This document shows, piece after piece, positions 31,725 to 41,349 of a DNA stretch of 53,774 nucleotides (position 1 is the first letter of the stretch; each line of letters starts with the position of its first letter). Origin of the DNA: Bacteroidaceae bacterium. GTDB lineage: Bacteria; Bacteroidota; Bacteroidia; Bacteroidales; Bacteroidaceae. The position numbers and the translations under genes are program-made. The notes beneath the pieces were generated by a model, which was given only the letters and a program-made list of their open reading frames with translations, made no database searches and was not told where the DNA came from. The stretch covers positions 1 through 53,774 of the forward strand of contig JAFTNZ010000004.1 of NCBI GenBank assembly GCA_017451645.1, read 5' to 3'.

Positions 31725-34487
31725 ATGAAGAAAACGCTTTCCGCTCTCATCGAGAAGCGGATTCTGATATTGGATGGTGCCATGGGTACCATGATTCAGC
31801 ATTACCAGTTGGGAGAGGCTGACTTCCGGGGAGACAGGTTTGTGAATGTGCCGGGAATGATGAAGGGAAACAATGACCTGTTGTGTCTGACGCGTCCTGA
31901 TGTGGTGACAGACATCCATCAGCGTTATTTGAAAGCCGGGGCCGACATCATCGAAACAAATACGTTCAATGCCCAACGCATCTCTATGGCTGACTATCAC
32001 ATGGAGGAGTATTGCCGTGAAATCAATCTGGCCGGAGCAAAGTTGGCCCGTTCGATAGCCGACCGGTTTACGGCCATGAATCCTGATAAACCGCGATTTG
32101 TGGCAGGTTCGGTAGGACCTACAAACAAGACTTGCTCCATGAGTCCTGATGTAAACGATCCGGCTTACAGGGCTGTGACCTACGACCAGATGGCTGAAGC
32201 CTATGAGGAGCAGATGACCGCTCTGCTGGAGGGGGGAGTGGATGCTCTGTTGATAGAGACTATTTTTGATACACTCAATGCCAAAGCGGCTATCCATGCC
32301 GCTTGCCGTGCGATGGAGAGCACCGGACGCGAAGTCCCGCTGATGCTTTCGGTGACGGTGGCTGATGTGAGTGGGCGTACGTTGTCGGGACAGACATTAG
32401 GGGCATTCCTCACCTCGGTGCAGCATGCACCCATCTTCTCTGTCGGGCTCAACTGTTCGTTTGGAGCGGCCCAACTGAAGCCTTTCTTGCGTGAAATGGC
32501 TGCCGAGGCTCCTTACTACATCTCTGTCTATCCCAATGCCGGACTTCCCAACAGCATGGGGGAGTATGACCAGACACCGGAAGAGATGGCCTCACAGGTG
32601 GCCGGATACCTGCAAGAGGGATTGGTGAATATCATCGGCGGATGTTGTGGTACGACGGATGAATACATCGCACGCTTTGCCCGCATGGTGAATGAAGAGG
32701 GGACAGGTGTGCCCCATATTCCTGCCCTACCTGAAAAAACTTTTTCTCTGGCAGGGCTGGAAAAATTGGAGGTTAAAGCAGAGAATAATTTCATCAATGT
32801 CGGTGAACGGTGCAACGTGGCCGGTTCGCGGAAGTTCCTCCGGCTCATTAACGAAAAGAACTATACCGAGGCTCTCTCCATTGCCCGCAAGCAGGTGGAG
32901 GACGGTGCTCTGATTATAGATGTGAATATGGACGACGGTCTCTTGGATGCCCGGGCAGAGATGGTCACCTTCTTGAACCTGATTGCCTCTGAACCTGAGA
33001 TTGCCCGTGTGCCGGTGATGGTGGATTCTTCCAATTGGGAGGTAATCCGTGCCGGATTGAAGTGTATTCAAGGAAAAGCCATTGTCAACTCCATCTCGTT
33101 GAAGGAAGGAGAAGAGGTGTTTCTTTCCCACGCCCGCGAAGTCCGTAGCTTGGGAGCAGCAGTGGTGGTGATGGCCTTTGACGAGAAGGGGCAGGCGGAC
33201 ACTTATGAGCGCAAGATAGAGGTGTGTGCCCGGGCTTACCGTCTGCTGGTAGATGAGGTCGGGTTCCCTCCCCAAGACATCATTTTTGACCCGAATGTTC
33301 TGGCCGTGGCTACGGGCATAGCCGAGCATGATGACTATGCTGCAGCCTTTATCCGTGCTACCGGATGGATCAGGAAAAACCTGCCCGGAGCACACGTCAG
33401 TGGAGGTGTGAGCAACCTCTCTTTCTCTTTCCGTGGCAACAACTATCTGCGCGAGGCCATGCATGCCGTGTTTCTCTATCATGCCATCCGCGAGGGGATG
33501 GACATGGGTATTGTCAATCCGGCCACTTCCGTTCAATATTCGGATATACCCGCTGACCTCTTGGAGTGCATAGAAGATGTGTTGCTCAACCGCAAGGCGG
33601 ATGCAACGGAAAGGCTTGTGGAGAAAAGTTCCCAATTGATGAATGGTAACAGGCCATCAGTAAAACCGGAATCGGAAGTCGGAAGTCAGAGGTTTCAACT
33701 CTCCGTGGAAGAACGTCTGAAGCAGGCTTTGATAAAAGGTGTCGGAGATTACTTGGAGGCTGACCTGGCTGAAGCATTGGAGAAGTATGAGCATGCGGTG
33801 GAGATTATTGAAGGACCTTTGATGGAGGGGATGAACTGTGTGGGGAAACTGTTTGGCGAAGGGAAACTGTTTTTGCCACAGGTGGTGAAGACTGCCCGTA
33901 CGATGAAGCAGGCTGTGTCTATCCTGCAACCCCGTATTGAGGCGGACAGACATACAGGCAGCAGAGATGCAGGTGCGGGAAAAGTGTTGTTGGCTACGGT
34001 GAAGGGTGATGTGCATGACATAGGCAAGAACATCGTGTCGGTGGTGATGGCTTGCAACGGATATGAAATCATCGACCTTGGAGTGATGGTGCCGGCTGAG
34101 ACAATTGTGCAACGTGCCATTGAGGAACAGGTGGACATCATCGGACTGAGCGGACTCATTACCCCCTCACTTGAAGAGATGACCCATGTGGCGGCAGAGC
34201 TTCGTAAGGCGGGGGTGGATATCCCTATCATGATAGGTGGAGCCACTACGAGCCTGAAGCATACGGCACTGAAGATAGCCCCAGTCTATCAGGGGCCTGT
34301 CGTTTGGGTAAAAGATGCTTCGCAAAATGCGCTTGTGGCCACCAGACTGTTGGACAAAAAGACTTCGGAAGAGTTTGTCCGTCAGTTGGAGTCCGACTAT
34401 GAAGGGGTACGCTCCAAGTCTGAAGAGGAGGTGAAGACGGTCTCTTTGGAAGAGGCACGCCGGAACAGGCTCCGGCTCTTTGATTGA
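31725..34487 (+). CDS. metH: Cobalamin-dependent methionine synthase without reactivation domain
   Basis: Transfers a methyl group from methyltetrahydrofolate to homocysteine through cobalamin. At 920 aa it holds the homocysteine domain (ILDGAMGTMIQ near 15-25; zinc Cys in NCSFG and GGCCGTT), the pterin domain (INVGERCNVAGSRKF, about 357-371), the helical cap (about 670-740) and the cobalamin-binding domain with the axial-His motif DVHDIGKN. The C-terminal S-adenosylmethionine reactivation domain of the 1200-aa E. coli enzyme is absent; the protein ends shortly after the B12 domain. In this form, reactivation would need a separate protein. The gene converges with crcB. Confidence 0.95.
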   Translation: MKKTLSALIEKRILILDGAMGTMIQHYQLGEADFRGDRFVNVPGMMKGNNDLLCLTRPDVVTDIHQRYLKAGADIIETNTFNAQRISMADYHMEEYCREINLAGAKLARSIADRFTAMNPDKPRFVAGSVGPTNKTCSMSPDVNDPAYRAVTYDQMAEAYEEQMTALLEGGVDALLIETIFDTLNAKAAIHAACRAMESTGREVPLMLSVTVADVSGRTLSGQTLGAFLTSVQHAPIFSVGLNCSFGAAQLKPFLREMAAEAPYYISVYPNAGLPNSMGEYDQTPEEMASQVAGYLQEGLVNIIGGCCGTTDEYIARFARMVNEEGTGVPHIPALPEKTFSLAGLEKLEVKAENNFINVGERCNVAGSRKFLRLINEKNYTEALSIARKQVEDGALIIDVNMDDGLLDARAEMVTFLNLIASEPEIARVPVMVDSSNWEVIRAGLKCIQGKAIVNSISLKEGEEVFLSHAREVRSLGAAVVVMAFDEKGQADTYERKIEVCARAYRLLVDEVGFPPQDIIFDPNVLAVATGIAEHDDYAAAFIRATGWIRKNLPGAHVSGGVSNLSFSFRGNNYLREAMHAVFLYHAIREGMDMGIVNPATSVQYSDIPADLLECIEDVLLNRKADATERLVEKSSQLMNGNRPSVKPESEVGSQRFQLSVEERLKQALIKGVGDYLEADLAEALEKYEHAVEIIEGPLMEGMNCVGKLFGEGKLFLPQVVKTARTMKQAVSILQPRIEADRHTGSRDAGAGKVLLATVKGDVHDIGKNIVSVVMACNGYEIIDLGVMVPAETIVQRAIEEQVDIIGLSGLITPSLEEMTHVAAELRKAGVDIPIMIGGATTSLKHTALKIAPVYQGPVVWVKDASQNALVATRLLDKKTSEEFVRQLESDYEGVRSKSEEEVKTVSLEEARRNRLRLFD

Positions 34488-34493
34488 GGAACA

Positions 34494-34874
34494 TCAGACA
34501 AATACCTTGATGAGGCTTCGGCCTGCCCATACCATCAGCAGGCCGAGAATGATGCTCAGGCTCAGGTAGAAGGCAAAGTATCCCCATTGCCGCTGTTGGA
34601 GGAAAAGGAAAAGTTCGTCTGAGAAGGTGGAGAATGTGGTGAATCCTCCACAAAAGCCGGTGATGAGCAACAGGCTCAAGTTGGCCGACAAGAGTTGGGA
34701 CTTCTCCGCTAATCCGAAAAGTAGTCCGATAAGGAAGCATCCTACGATATTTACCGCAAAGGTTCCGTAGGGAAATGGGGAGGCAAACAAGTGGTGAGCC
34801 AGTCTGCCGATGAGAAAACGGCCACAAGTGCCGATGAATCCGCCAATACCGGCGATGATCATTGCTTTATACAT
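34494..34874 (-). CDS. crcB: CrcB/Fluc fluoride channel
   Basis: A 126-aa dimeric fluoride exporter with four membrane helices. The family motifs GGFIGTCGRF (11-20), GTFAVNIVGCFLIG and GFCGGFTTFSTF are intact. The ATG at 34874 gives the standard N-terminus MYKAMIIAGIGG; the open frame extends further but is not coding. I see no fluoride riboswitch in the 63 bp before it. It converges with metH (6-bp gap) and is divergent from the thioesterase. Confidence 0.95.
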   Translation of the reverse strand: MYKAMIIAGIGGFIGTCGRFLIGRLAHHLFASPFPYGTFAVNIVGCFLIGLLFGLAEKSQLLSANLSLLLITGFCGGFTTFSTFSDELFLFLQQRQWGYFAFYLSLSIILGLLMVWAGRSLIKVFV

Positions 34875-34937
34875 GCTTTGTATTTTTTTGAAAACCGAAT
34901 GAACAGATAACAATATAACCATTTTTTTGTTTGTGAT

Positions 34938-35414
34938 ATGGAAAGAAAAAAGATAAAGAATCCTTGGATTGGGCGCGAAGGATACAATTGCTTTGGTTGT
35001 GCCCCGCACAATGAATACGGATTGAAAATGGAATTTTATGAAGAGGGGGACAAAGTGGTAAGCATCTGGCAACCCGCATCGCAATATCAGGGATGGATTG
35101 ACACGTTACACGGGGGTATTCAGGCTGTATTGCTGGATGAAATATGTGCTTGGGCAGTGCTCCGTAAGTTGCAGCGTGCCGGAGTGACCTCTAAAATGGA
35201 GACACGCTACATGAAGCCGGTATCTACCCAAGACGAGTGCCTTCGTCTGGAGGCTTGCATAGTGGAGCAGCGTCGGAACCTGGTGACGGTGGACGCCTAT
35301 ATATATAATAAGGTGGGGGAATTGTGTACGCAGGCACGATGTCTCTACTTTACCTTCTCTCCAGAGAAATCAAAAGAAGATATGGGTTTTGAATGCTGTG
35401 AAGTGGAAAAATAG
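34938..35414 (+). CDS. PaaI-type hotdog thioesterase
   Basis: A 158-aa protein with a hotdog fold: YQGWIDTLHGGIQAVLLDE is the characteristic active-site helix region (HGG with a downstream Asp/Glu) of PaaI/4HBT-type acyl-CoA thioesterases. The N-terminal CFGCAPHNEYGLKM segment is typical of the subfamily. The substrate is unknown. It precedes the his operon leader but has its own start. Confidence 0.85.
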   Translation: MERKKIKNPWIGREGYNCFGCAPHNEYGLKMEFYEEGDKVVSIWQPASQYQGWIDTLHGGIQAVLLDEICAWAVLRKLQRAGVTSKMETRYMKPVSTQDECLRLEACIVEQRRNLVTVDAYIYNKVGELCTQARCLYFTFSPEKSKEDMGFECCEVEK

Positions 35415-35464
35415 AAGCGAAAAAGATAAAAAATGATATTTATGGCACTTTTTGTCGTTGTTTG

Positions 35465-35496
35465 TTTGCATTTGTCAATTCAAAGATGTAAATTTG
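35465..35496 (+). promoter_or_regulatory. his operon promoter
   Basis: TTTG at 35465-35468, N20 and TAAATTTG at 35489-35496 match the Bacteroidales consensus. The his leader ATG is at 35520. Confidence 0.75.
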
Positions 35497-35519
35497 CAGC
35501 AAATTTAAAAGAATAAAGT

Positions 35520-35579
35520 ATGAATCAAGTGCTGACACATCATCATCATCTTCCCCGTCGAGTGATTTCGGTAGGCTGA
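35520..35579 (+). CDS. hisL: Histidine operon leader peptide
   Basis: A 19-codon frame, MNQVLTHHHHLPRRVISVG, with four consecutive His codons and no recognisable domain. It lies between the his promoter and an intrinsic terminator before hisG. Ribosome stalling at the CAT run when His-tRNA is scarce would let the antiterminator form. It is too short for routine gene callers. Confidence 0.9.
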   Translation: MNQVLTHHHHLPRRVISVG

Positions 35580-35612
35580 TGTGGTGTTTGTGTCGCAGAG
35601 AGGATATGAGAG

Positions 35613-35647
35613 AAGGAAGCTTTACCGGGGAGGAAGGCTTCCTTTTT
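35613..35647 (+). terminator. his attenuator terminator
   Basis: An 8-bp stem AAGGAAGC/GCTTCCTT (35613-35620 with 35637-35644) is followed by a T run to 35647, 32 bp before the hisG ATG. The leader also contains GACACATCA facing GATGTGG...TGTGTC, which could form the competing structure. Confidence 0.8.
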
Positions 35648-35678
35648 GTTTTGATTGATAAGAAAAAAGATAAGAACT

Positions 35679-36530
35679 ATGTTAAGAATTGCAGTACAAT
35701 CAAAGGGGCGTCTGAATGAAGAGACGATGGCCCTGTTGCATGAGGCTGACATCAAGTTGAGTTCCTCTAAGCGTACCTTGTTGGTACAGTCAACCAATTT
35801 TCCGGTGGAAGTCCTTTTCCTACGTGATGATGACATCCCACAGTCGGTAGCCAGTGGAGTGGCAGATTTGGGTATTGTGGGAGAGAATGAATTTGTGGAG
35901 CGTGAAGAGGATGCAGACATTGTCCGTCGTTTGGGCTTCAGCAAATGTCGTCTGTCATTGGCAATTCCTGCGGCTGTGGATTATCCGGGACTTGAATGGT
36001 TTGAGGGGAAGAAAATAGCCACTTCTTATCCCGTGATATTAAAGGATTTTATGGCTAAGAAAGGTATCAAAGCTGACATCCATGTCATTACAGGGTCGGT
36101 GGAGATTGCTCCGGGTATCGGGTTGGCTGATGCCATTTTTGATATTGTAAGCTCCGGATCGACATTGGTCAGCAATAATTTACGTGAAGTGGAGGTGGTG
36201 ATGAAGTCTGAAGCCTTGCTCATAGGTAATAGGAACATGACTGCCGAAAAGCGGGAAGTGCTGGACGAACTCCTATTCCGCATCGAGGCCGTGAAGACTG
36301 CTGAAGATAAGAAGTATGTGCTGATGAATGCACCTACCGGAAAACTGAAAGAGATTATCGAGGTGCTTCCGGGTATGAAGAGTCCGACGGTGCTTCCTTT
36401 AGCACAAGAAGGATGGAGTGCTGTGCATACAGTGCTCGACGAAAGATGTTTTTGGGAGATTATCGGCAAACTGAAAGCTTTGGGTGCTGAGGGAATACTG
36501 GTGCTCCCGATAGAGAAAATGATTGTATAA
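35679..36530 (+). CDS. hisG: ATP phosphoribosyltransferase, long form
   Basis: The first step of histidine synthesis: joins ATP and PRPP. 283 aa with the motifs SKGRLNEETM (near residue 8), LGIVGENEF and SGSTLVSNNLREVEVV, which bind PRPP and ATP, and a C-terminal ACT-like regulatory domain (MMAPTGKL-like start at MNAPTGKLKEII), so it is the feedback-regulated long form. The ATG at 35679 gives MLRIAVQSKGRL; a TTG at 35655 is in frame but lies within the attenuator. It starts the hisGDC operon under the leader. Confidence 0.95.
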   Translation: MLRIAVQSKGRLNEETMALLHEADIKLSSSKRTLLVQSTNFPVEVLFLRDDDIPQSVASGVADLGIVGENEFVEREEDADIVRRLGFSKCRLSLAIPAAVDYPGLEWFEGKKIATSYPVILKDFMAKKGIKADIHVITGSVEIAPGIGLADAIFDIVSSGSTLVSNNLREVEVVMKSEALLIGNRNMTAEKREVLDELLFRIEAVKTAEDKKYVLMNAPTGKLKEIIEVLPGMKSPTVLPLAQEGWSAVHTVLDERCFWEIIGKLKALGAEGILVLPIEKMIV

Positions 36531-36551
36531 CATTGGTATAATACGTTACTC

Positions 36552-37835
36552 ATGCAAATTATAAAATATCCGGCTAAAGAGGAGTGGAACCTTTTGTTGA
36601 AACGTCCTGCTTTGAATGTGGATGCCTTGCGCGAAACGGTCGGCACTGTATTGCAACGTGTTCGGTCAGAAGGAGACCGGGCTGTCATCGAATATGAAGC
36701 TTTGTTTGACAAGGTTGTATTGGATACGCTGCTTGTTACACCGGAAGAGATGGCTGAGGGAGCAGAATTGGTTGCACCTGAGCTGAAGGCTGCTATAGAG
36801 TTGGCACATGCCAATATCGGGAAGTTTCATGCTGCCCAACGTTTTGAGGGGAAACGAATAGAAACACGTCCGGGAGTGACTTGTTGGCAGAAGGCTGTTC
36901 CCATAGAGAAAGTGGGACTGTATATCCCCGGTGGTACGGCACCGCTTTTTTCTACAGTGTTGATGTTGGCCACTCCTGCCCGTATTGCCGGTTGTAGAGA
37001 AATCGTACTTTGTTCTCCTCCGGGACGTGACGGACGCATTCATCCTGCCATCCTTTATGCTGCTCAGGTGGCAGGGGTGAACCGCATCTACAAGATAGGT
37101 GGAGTGCAGGCTATTGCAGCTATGGCTTATGGTACAGAGAGTGTCCCCAAAGTATATAAGATATTTGGTCCGGGCAACCAATATGTGACTGCTGCCAAGC
37201 AGCAGGTGTCTCTGCATGATGTGGCTATTGACATGCCTGCCGGCCCATCGGAAGTGGAAGTGTTGGCTGATGCTACGGCTAACCCGGCCTTTGTGGCTGC
37301 TGACTTACTCTCGCAAGCAGAACATGGAGTGGATAGTCAGGCTGTTTTGGTTACCACTGATGAGGAGTTGCTCGCACGGGTGCAACAGGAGGTTGAGAAT
37401 CAGTTGGCCCTACTTCCACGCAAGGAGATAGCTGCACGTTCGCTTGAAAACAGCAAGCTGATTCTGGTGAAGGACATGGAGGAGGCTATGGCATTGACAA
37501 ATGACTATGCTCCGGAACATCTTATAATAGAGACGGAGGATTATCTGTCACTTGCCGAACGGGTGACTAATGCAGGGTCGGTATTTCTTGGACACTTGTC
37601 GCCCGAAAGTGCAGGGGACTATGCTTCGGGTACCAATCATACATTGCCTACCAATGGGTATGCCAAAGCATATAGTGGAGTCAGTCTGGACAGTTTTATA
37701 CGCAAAGTCACTTTTCAAGAAATAACTCCTGAAGGTATCCGAGCCATCGGACCGGCCATTGAAATCATGGCTGCCAACGAACAACTGGATGCCCACCGGA
37801 ATGCCGTGACTGTGAGATTGGAAAAATTGAAATGA
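36552..37835 (+). CDS. hisD: Histidinol dehydrogenase
   Basis: The last two oxidation steps of histidine synthesis (histidinol to histidine), NAD- and zinc-dependent. 427 aa of normal length. The conserved [17 protein letters not shown] and [15 protein letters not shown] segments and the catalytic [10 protein letters not shown] and [11 protein letters not shown] regions are all present. It begins 21 bp after hisG and leads to hisC with a gap of 4 bp (or 25 bp), so translation of the three is likely coupled. Confidence 0.97.
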   Translation: MQIIKYPAKEEWNLLLKRPALNVDALRETVGTVLQRVRSEGDRAVIEYEALFDKVVLDTLLVTPEEMAEGAELVAPELKAAIELAHANIGKFHAAQRFEGKRIETRPGVTCWQKAVPIEKVGLYIPGGTAPLFSTVLMLATPARIAGCREIVLCSPPGRDGRIHPAILYAAQVAGVNRIYKIGGVQAIAAMAYGTESVPKVYKIFGPGNQYVTAAKQQVSLHDVAIDMPAGPSEVEVLADATANPAFVAADLLSQAEHGVDSQAVLVTTDEELLARVQQEVENQLALLPRKEIAARSLENSKLILVKDMEEAMALTNDYAPEHLIIETEDYLSLAERVTNAGSVFLGHLSPESAGDYASGTNHTLPTNGYAKAYSGVSLDSFIRKVTFQEITPEGIRAIGPAIEIMAANEQLDAHRNAVTVRLEKLK

Positions 37836-37860
37836 AAGAATGAAACAGCAGAAAGAAAAG

Positions 37861-38913
37861 ATGAGAACATTGAAAGAATTGGTTCGTCCCAATGTATGGA
37901 ATCTGAAACCTTACTCTTCGGCACGTGATGAATATAAAGGAGTGGATGCCAAAGTCTTTTTGGATGCCAATGAAAGTCCTTATAATGCTCCGGTCAACCG
38001 GTATCCGGATCCCCTGCAGATGGAAGTCAAGCGTCTGTTGGCTCCCATTAAAGGAGTAGGGGAGGAGTGTATGTTCTTGGGTAACGGAAGTGATGAAGCC
38101 ATTGATCTGGTCTTTCGGATTTTTTGTGAACCGGGTATAGACAATGTGGTGAGTATTGCTCCCACTTATGGTATGTATGAGGTCTGTGCAGACATCAATG
38201 ACATTGCGTATCGTCCGGTGCCTCTGGAAATGGATGAAAACGGAAATTTCGCTTTTCGGTCAGAGGCATTGCTGGAGGTTGTTGATGGATACACCAAGGC
38301 TATTTTCCTTTGCTCGCCGAATAATCCTACAGGAGCCTGTTTGCCTCGTGCCGAGATATTGAAAGTGCTGGAATCTTTTGATGGCATAGTGGTTTTGGAT
38401 GAGGCTTATGCGGATTTTATGGACGAACCCTCTTTCCTGCAAGTGCTCTCTGATTATTCCCGCCTCATAGTGCTGCAGACCTTTTCCAAAGCATGGGCTT
38501 GTGCCGGTATCCGTTTGGGAATGGCATTTGCATCTCCGGAGGTAATCGCTTTGTTCAATAAAGTGAAGTATCCCTATAACGTGAATGTGCTTACCCAGCG
38601 TGCAGCCTGTGACATCTTGTCTGATACAGCCCGCATCGCATCATGGGTGGAACATCTGAAGAGTGAACGGTTACGTATGATAGCAGCTCTGTCCGATTAT
38701 CCGGCAAGCCGGCATGTATTCCCTACAGATGCCAATTTCATACTTGTACGTGTGGAGAATGCGCAGGCTATTTATGACTATCTGCTCACACAGGGAATCA
38801 TTATACGTAACCGGACCCATGTGCAACTTTGTCGGGATTGTTTGCGCATAACGGTTGGCACTTGTGAAGAAAACGACGCTTTGTTAGATGCTTTATGGAA
38901 TTATTTGAAATGA
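37861..38913 (+). CDS. hisC: Histidinol-phosphate aminotransferase
   Basis: A PLP enzyme of fold type I, 350 aa, making histidinol phosphate. Motifs: ANESPYNAP near residue 40, the GNGSDEAID turn, PNNPTGA, the LDEAYADF Asp that pairs with PLP, and [13 protein letters not shown] with the Schiff-base Lys. The ATG at 37861 gives [13 protein letters not shown]; an earlier ATG at 37840 adds seven residues. It is the last gene of the run; hisB, which usually follows in Bacteroides, is absent (see findings). Confidence 0.95.
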   Translation: MRTLKELVRPNVWNLKPYSSARDEYKGVDAKVFLDANESPYNAPVNRYPDPLQMEVKRLLAPIKGVGEECMFLGNGSDEAIDLVFRIFCEPGIDNVVSIAPTYGMYEVCADINDIAYRPVPLEMDENGNFAFRSEALLEVVDGYTKAIFLCSPNNPTGACLPRAEILKVLESFDGIVVLDEAYADFMDEPSFLQVLSDYSRLIVLQTFSKAWACAGIRLGMAFASPEVIALFNKVKYPYNVNVLTQRAACDILSDTARIASWVEHLKSERLRMIAALSDYPASRHVFPTDANFILVRVENAQAIYDYLLTQGIIIRNRTHVQLCRDCLRITVGTCEENDALLDALWNYLK

Positions 38914-39185
38914 AATAAGTGTGTTTTGTGTGGTTTTTGTTACTTTTTTAGTGTTTTTCTAGTAAAAGTGTAATTATTTTAGCTTAAAACTTGTGCAATG
39001 TGAAAATGATTTGTACCTTTGCAGAGTCTTGCTGAAATGTAGAAGCCTGACGACGAAATACTTTTATTACTTTCGGGATAGGCAATTAGAGAAATGCAAT
39101 AGATAAGAAAAGGTTTTCATAAATTTACAACAGTGGGTTATGGTGGATTGTGAAATTCGCCATAACTTTTTTTATGCTTTATCCT

Positions 39186-39216
39186 TTTGTCTGTATTGCT
39201 TTTTCCTATACCTTTG
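39186..39216 (+). promoter_or_regulatory. Two-component operon promoter
   Basis: TTTG (39186-39189), N19 and TACCTTTG (39209-39216) lie about 25 bp before the response regulator ATG. A weaker candidate further upstream is CTTG (38990-38993), N20, TACCTTTG (39014-39021). Confidence 0.7.
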
Positions 39217-39241
39217 TGTCGGAATAAAGCAGAGGTTGACC

Positions 39242-39922
39242 ATGAAAATATTGGTAGTAGAGGATGAAGCCGCTTTGTTGGAAGTCATCCGTCGCTCATT
39301 GGAGTTGGAACATTACGTGGTGGAGACGGCTGAAACCAGTCTTTCAGCCCTTCGTAAGGTGAATGCTTATAATTATGATTGCATCCTGTTGGATTTGATG
39401 TTGCCCGATGGAAGCGGATTACAACTGCTTGAACATCTCAAAAAGCTGAACAGGCAGGAGAGTGTCATTATCGTATCGGCTAAAGACTCTATAGAGGATA
39501 AGGTGGCCGGTTTGGAATTGGGGGCCGATGATTATCTGCCCAAACCTTTTCACATGGCTGAACTTCATGCACGTATCCGTAGTGTAATCCGCCGTAGGCA
39601 GCAGGCCGGCAGTGTGCAGATAGAGGTAGGAAACCTGCGTATGATGCCGGACAAGCATCAGGTGGAGGTGGGAGGAGTTCCTTTAGAGCTGGGGCGTAAG
39701 GAATATGACATTCTTTATTACTTTATCAACCGGCGTGGTTATCTGATAAAGAAAGAGGTGTTGGCTGAAGCTGTTTGGGGAGATGACATTGATCAGGCAG
39801 ATAATTACGACTTCATCTATGCCCAACTGAAGAACCTGCGTCGTAAGTTGGCAGCAGCAAAGGCCACAGTAGAGATAAAGACGGTGTATGGGTTCGGATA
39901 CAAATTGTGTGAGAAAGAATGA
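39242..39922 (+). CDS. OmpR/PhoB-family response regulator
   Basis: A 226-aa DNA-binding regulator. The receiver domain has the acidic pair in VVEDEA, the phospho-acceptor Asp in ILLDLMLPDGSG (about 51), Thr/Ser in IVSAKDS and Lys in YLPKPFH. The winged-helix domain (LELGRKEYDILYYFINRRGYLIKKEVL and KTVYGFGYKL) is complete. The ATG at 39242 gives MKILVVEDEA. It is followed by its histidine kinase after a 33-bp gap, so the two form one operon. A direct repeat upstream of the PepSY gene looks like a binding site. Confidence 0.95.
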   Translation: MKILVVEDEAALLEVIRRSLELEHYVVETAETSLSALRKVNAYNYDCILLDLMLPDGSGLQLLEHLKKLNRQESVIIVSAKDSIEDKVAGLELGADDYLPKPFHMAELHARIRSVIRRRQQAGSVQIEVGNLRMMPDKHQVEVGGVPLELGRKEYDILYYFINRRGYLIKKEVLAEAVWGDDIDQADNYDFIYAQLKNLRRKLAAAKATVEIKTVYGFGYKLCEKE

Positions 39923-39955
39923 ATATTACTTGTATGACTAAATGTTGATGAATAT

Positions 39956-41224
39956 ATGTCGCTGACTTATAGAATTATATTCCGTATCTCTTTCTCTTTG
40001 CTCATATTGCTTTCGCTTTGGGCCTGGCTGTTCTATATGGCCATGATGGATGAGGTGACGGATGAAGTGGACGATGCTCTGGAACTTTATGCTGAAACAT
40101 TGATGACCCGCAGCCTTGCGGGAAAAGAATTGCCCCTGGCTGATAACGGTACAAACAACAGCTATTTTCTTCGTGAAGTGGATGAAGAATATGCACGTAC
40201 ACATCCCAGATTGTCATTTTCTGATGAGACAGTCTACATTGAAGTCAAGCGCGAAACGGAGCCGGCCCGTGTGATGAAAACCATCTTCTTGAGGGAGGAT
40301 GGGACTTACGGCGAATTGACGGTGATGACTCCCACCATTGAAAAGGACGATCTGTATCGTGCGATAGCTTGTTGGGTTGTGGGGCTTTTTGCAGTTTTGA
40401 TGTTAGTCATTATCGGGGTGAGTGCCTGGGTCATTTCGCGTAGTATGCGTCCGCTTTATCGGTTACTTGGCTGGCTTGACCGTTATAATATAACAGAACA
40501 GCCGGAACCTTTGGACAATCCGACCCGGGTGACGGAATTCCGTAAACTTAATGAAACCATATGGAACTACTCTCTTCGTAACCGTAAACTGTTTGAACAG
40601 CAGAAGCGTTTTATAGGCAATGCTTCTCATGAGTTGCAGACTCCTTTGGCCATTTGTCAAAGTCGCCTGGAGATGCTTTGCAATACAGAACTTTCGGAAG
40701 AGCAGATGGGAGAGATCATCAAAACTCTCCAGACACTGGAACATCTGTCTGAACTTAACCGTTCGTTACTTTTTCTTTCGAAGATTGATAACAGACAGTT
40801 TCCGGAAGTTGTGGCAATAGATGTATATGCTTTATTGGAACAGACTGTAGGGGAATATCGTAGGTTGGCGAACAAAGAGCAAGTGGATGTTCATTTGCAT
40901 GAAGCTGGCAGACCTGTGTGGATGATGAATGAATCATTAGCCAAGGCTTTAGTACACAATTTGCTACGCAATGCAATCATACACAATACCAAAGGTGGTC
41001 GTGTGGATATAGCGGTGGATGCTGAGGGATTCGTAATGAGAAATGATGGAGTAGCCACGTCATTGGATGCTGATTGTATTTTTGACCGCTTCTATAAGGC
41101 TGGTGGCAAACCGGATTCTACAGGATTGGGACTTTCCATTGTTGATGCTATAGCCCGGCTCTACAACTTGGATGTCAGCTATCAGTTTGAAGCGGGAAAA
41201 CATACGTTCAGAGTCAGGGAATGA
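39956..41224 (+). CDS. Sensor histidine kinase
   Basis: A 422-aa inner-membrane kinase. TM helices at about 8-30 and 140-164 bound a periplasmic sensor of about 110 residues. The H-box FIGNASHELQTPLAICQ carries the phosphorylated His. The N-box is LLRNAIIHNTKGG, and the G-box SLDADCIFDRFYKAGGKPDSTGLGLSIVDA is split by short loops. The cognate regulator is just upstream. The signal is unknown; linkage to a PepSY-like protein suggests a periplasmic or envelope cue. Confidence 0.95.
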   Translation: MSLTYRIIFRISFSLLILLSLWAWLFYMAMMDEVTDEVDDALELYAETLMTRSLAGKELPLADNGTNNSYFLREVDEEYARTHPRLSFSDETVYIEVKRETEPARVMKTIFLREDGTYGELTVMTPTIEKDDLYRAIACWVVGLFAVLMLVIIGVSAWVISRSMRPLYRLLGWLDRYNITEQPEPLDNPTRVTEFRKLNETIWNYSLRNRKLFEQQKRFIGNASHELQTPLAICQSRLEMLCNTELSEEQMGEIIKTLQTLEHLSELNRSLLFLSKIDNRQFPEVVAIDVYALLEQTVGEYRRLANKEQVDVHLHEAGRPVWMMNESLAKALVHNLLRNAIIHNTKGGRVDIAVDAEGFVMRNDGVATSLDADCIFDRFYKAGGKPDSTGLGLSIVDAIARLYNLDVSYQFEAGKHTFRVRE

Positions 41225-41268
41225 GGAATATTGGCAGAAAATTGAAAAAAATAGCAAATAGTCCATTT

Positions 41269-41303
41269 TTTCAGATTCATTTCAGAATTGCTCCATACCT
41301 TTG
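41269..41303 (+). promoter_or_regulatory. PepSY-gene promoter with response-regulator-type direct repeat
   Basis: TTTCAGA occurs at 41269-41275 and 41280-41286, an 11-bp period typical of OmpR-family sites. It is followed by a -7 box TACCTTTG (41296-41303). There is no TTTG -33 box, which fits an activator-dependent promoter. Confidence 0.6.
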
Positions 41304-41349
41304 CAATATCAAATTAAAATGAATCAGTAACCAATAAAAAAGAAAGAGT

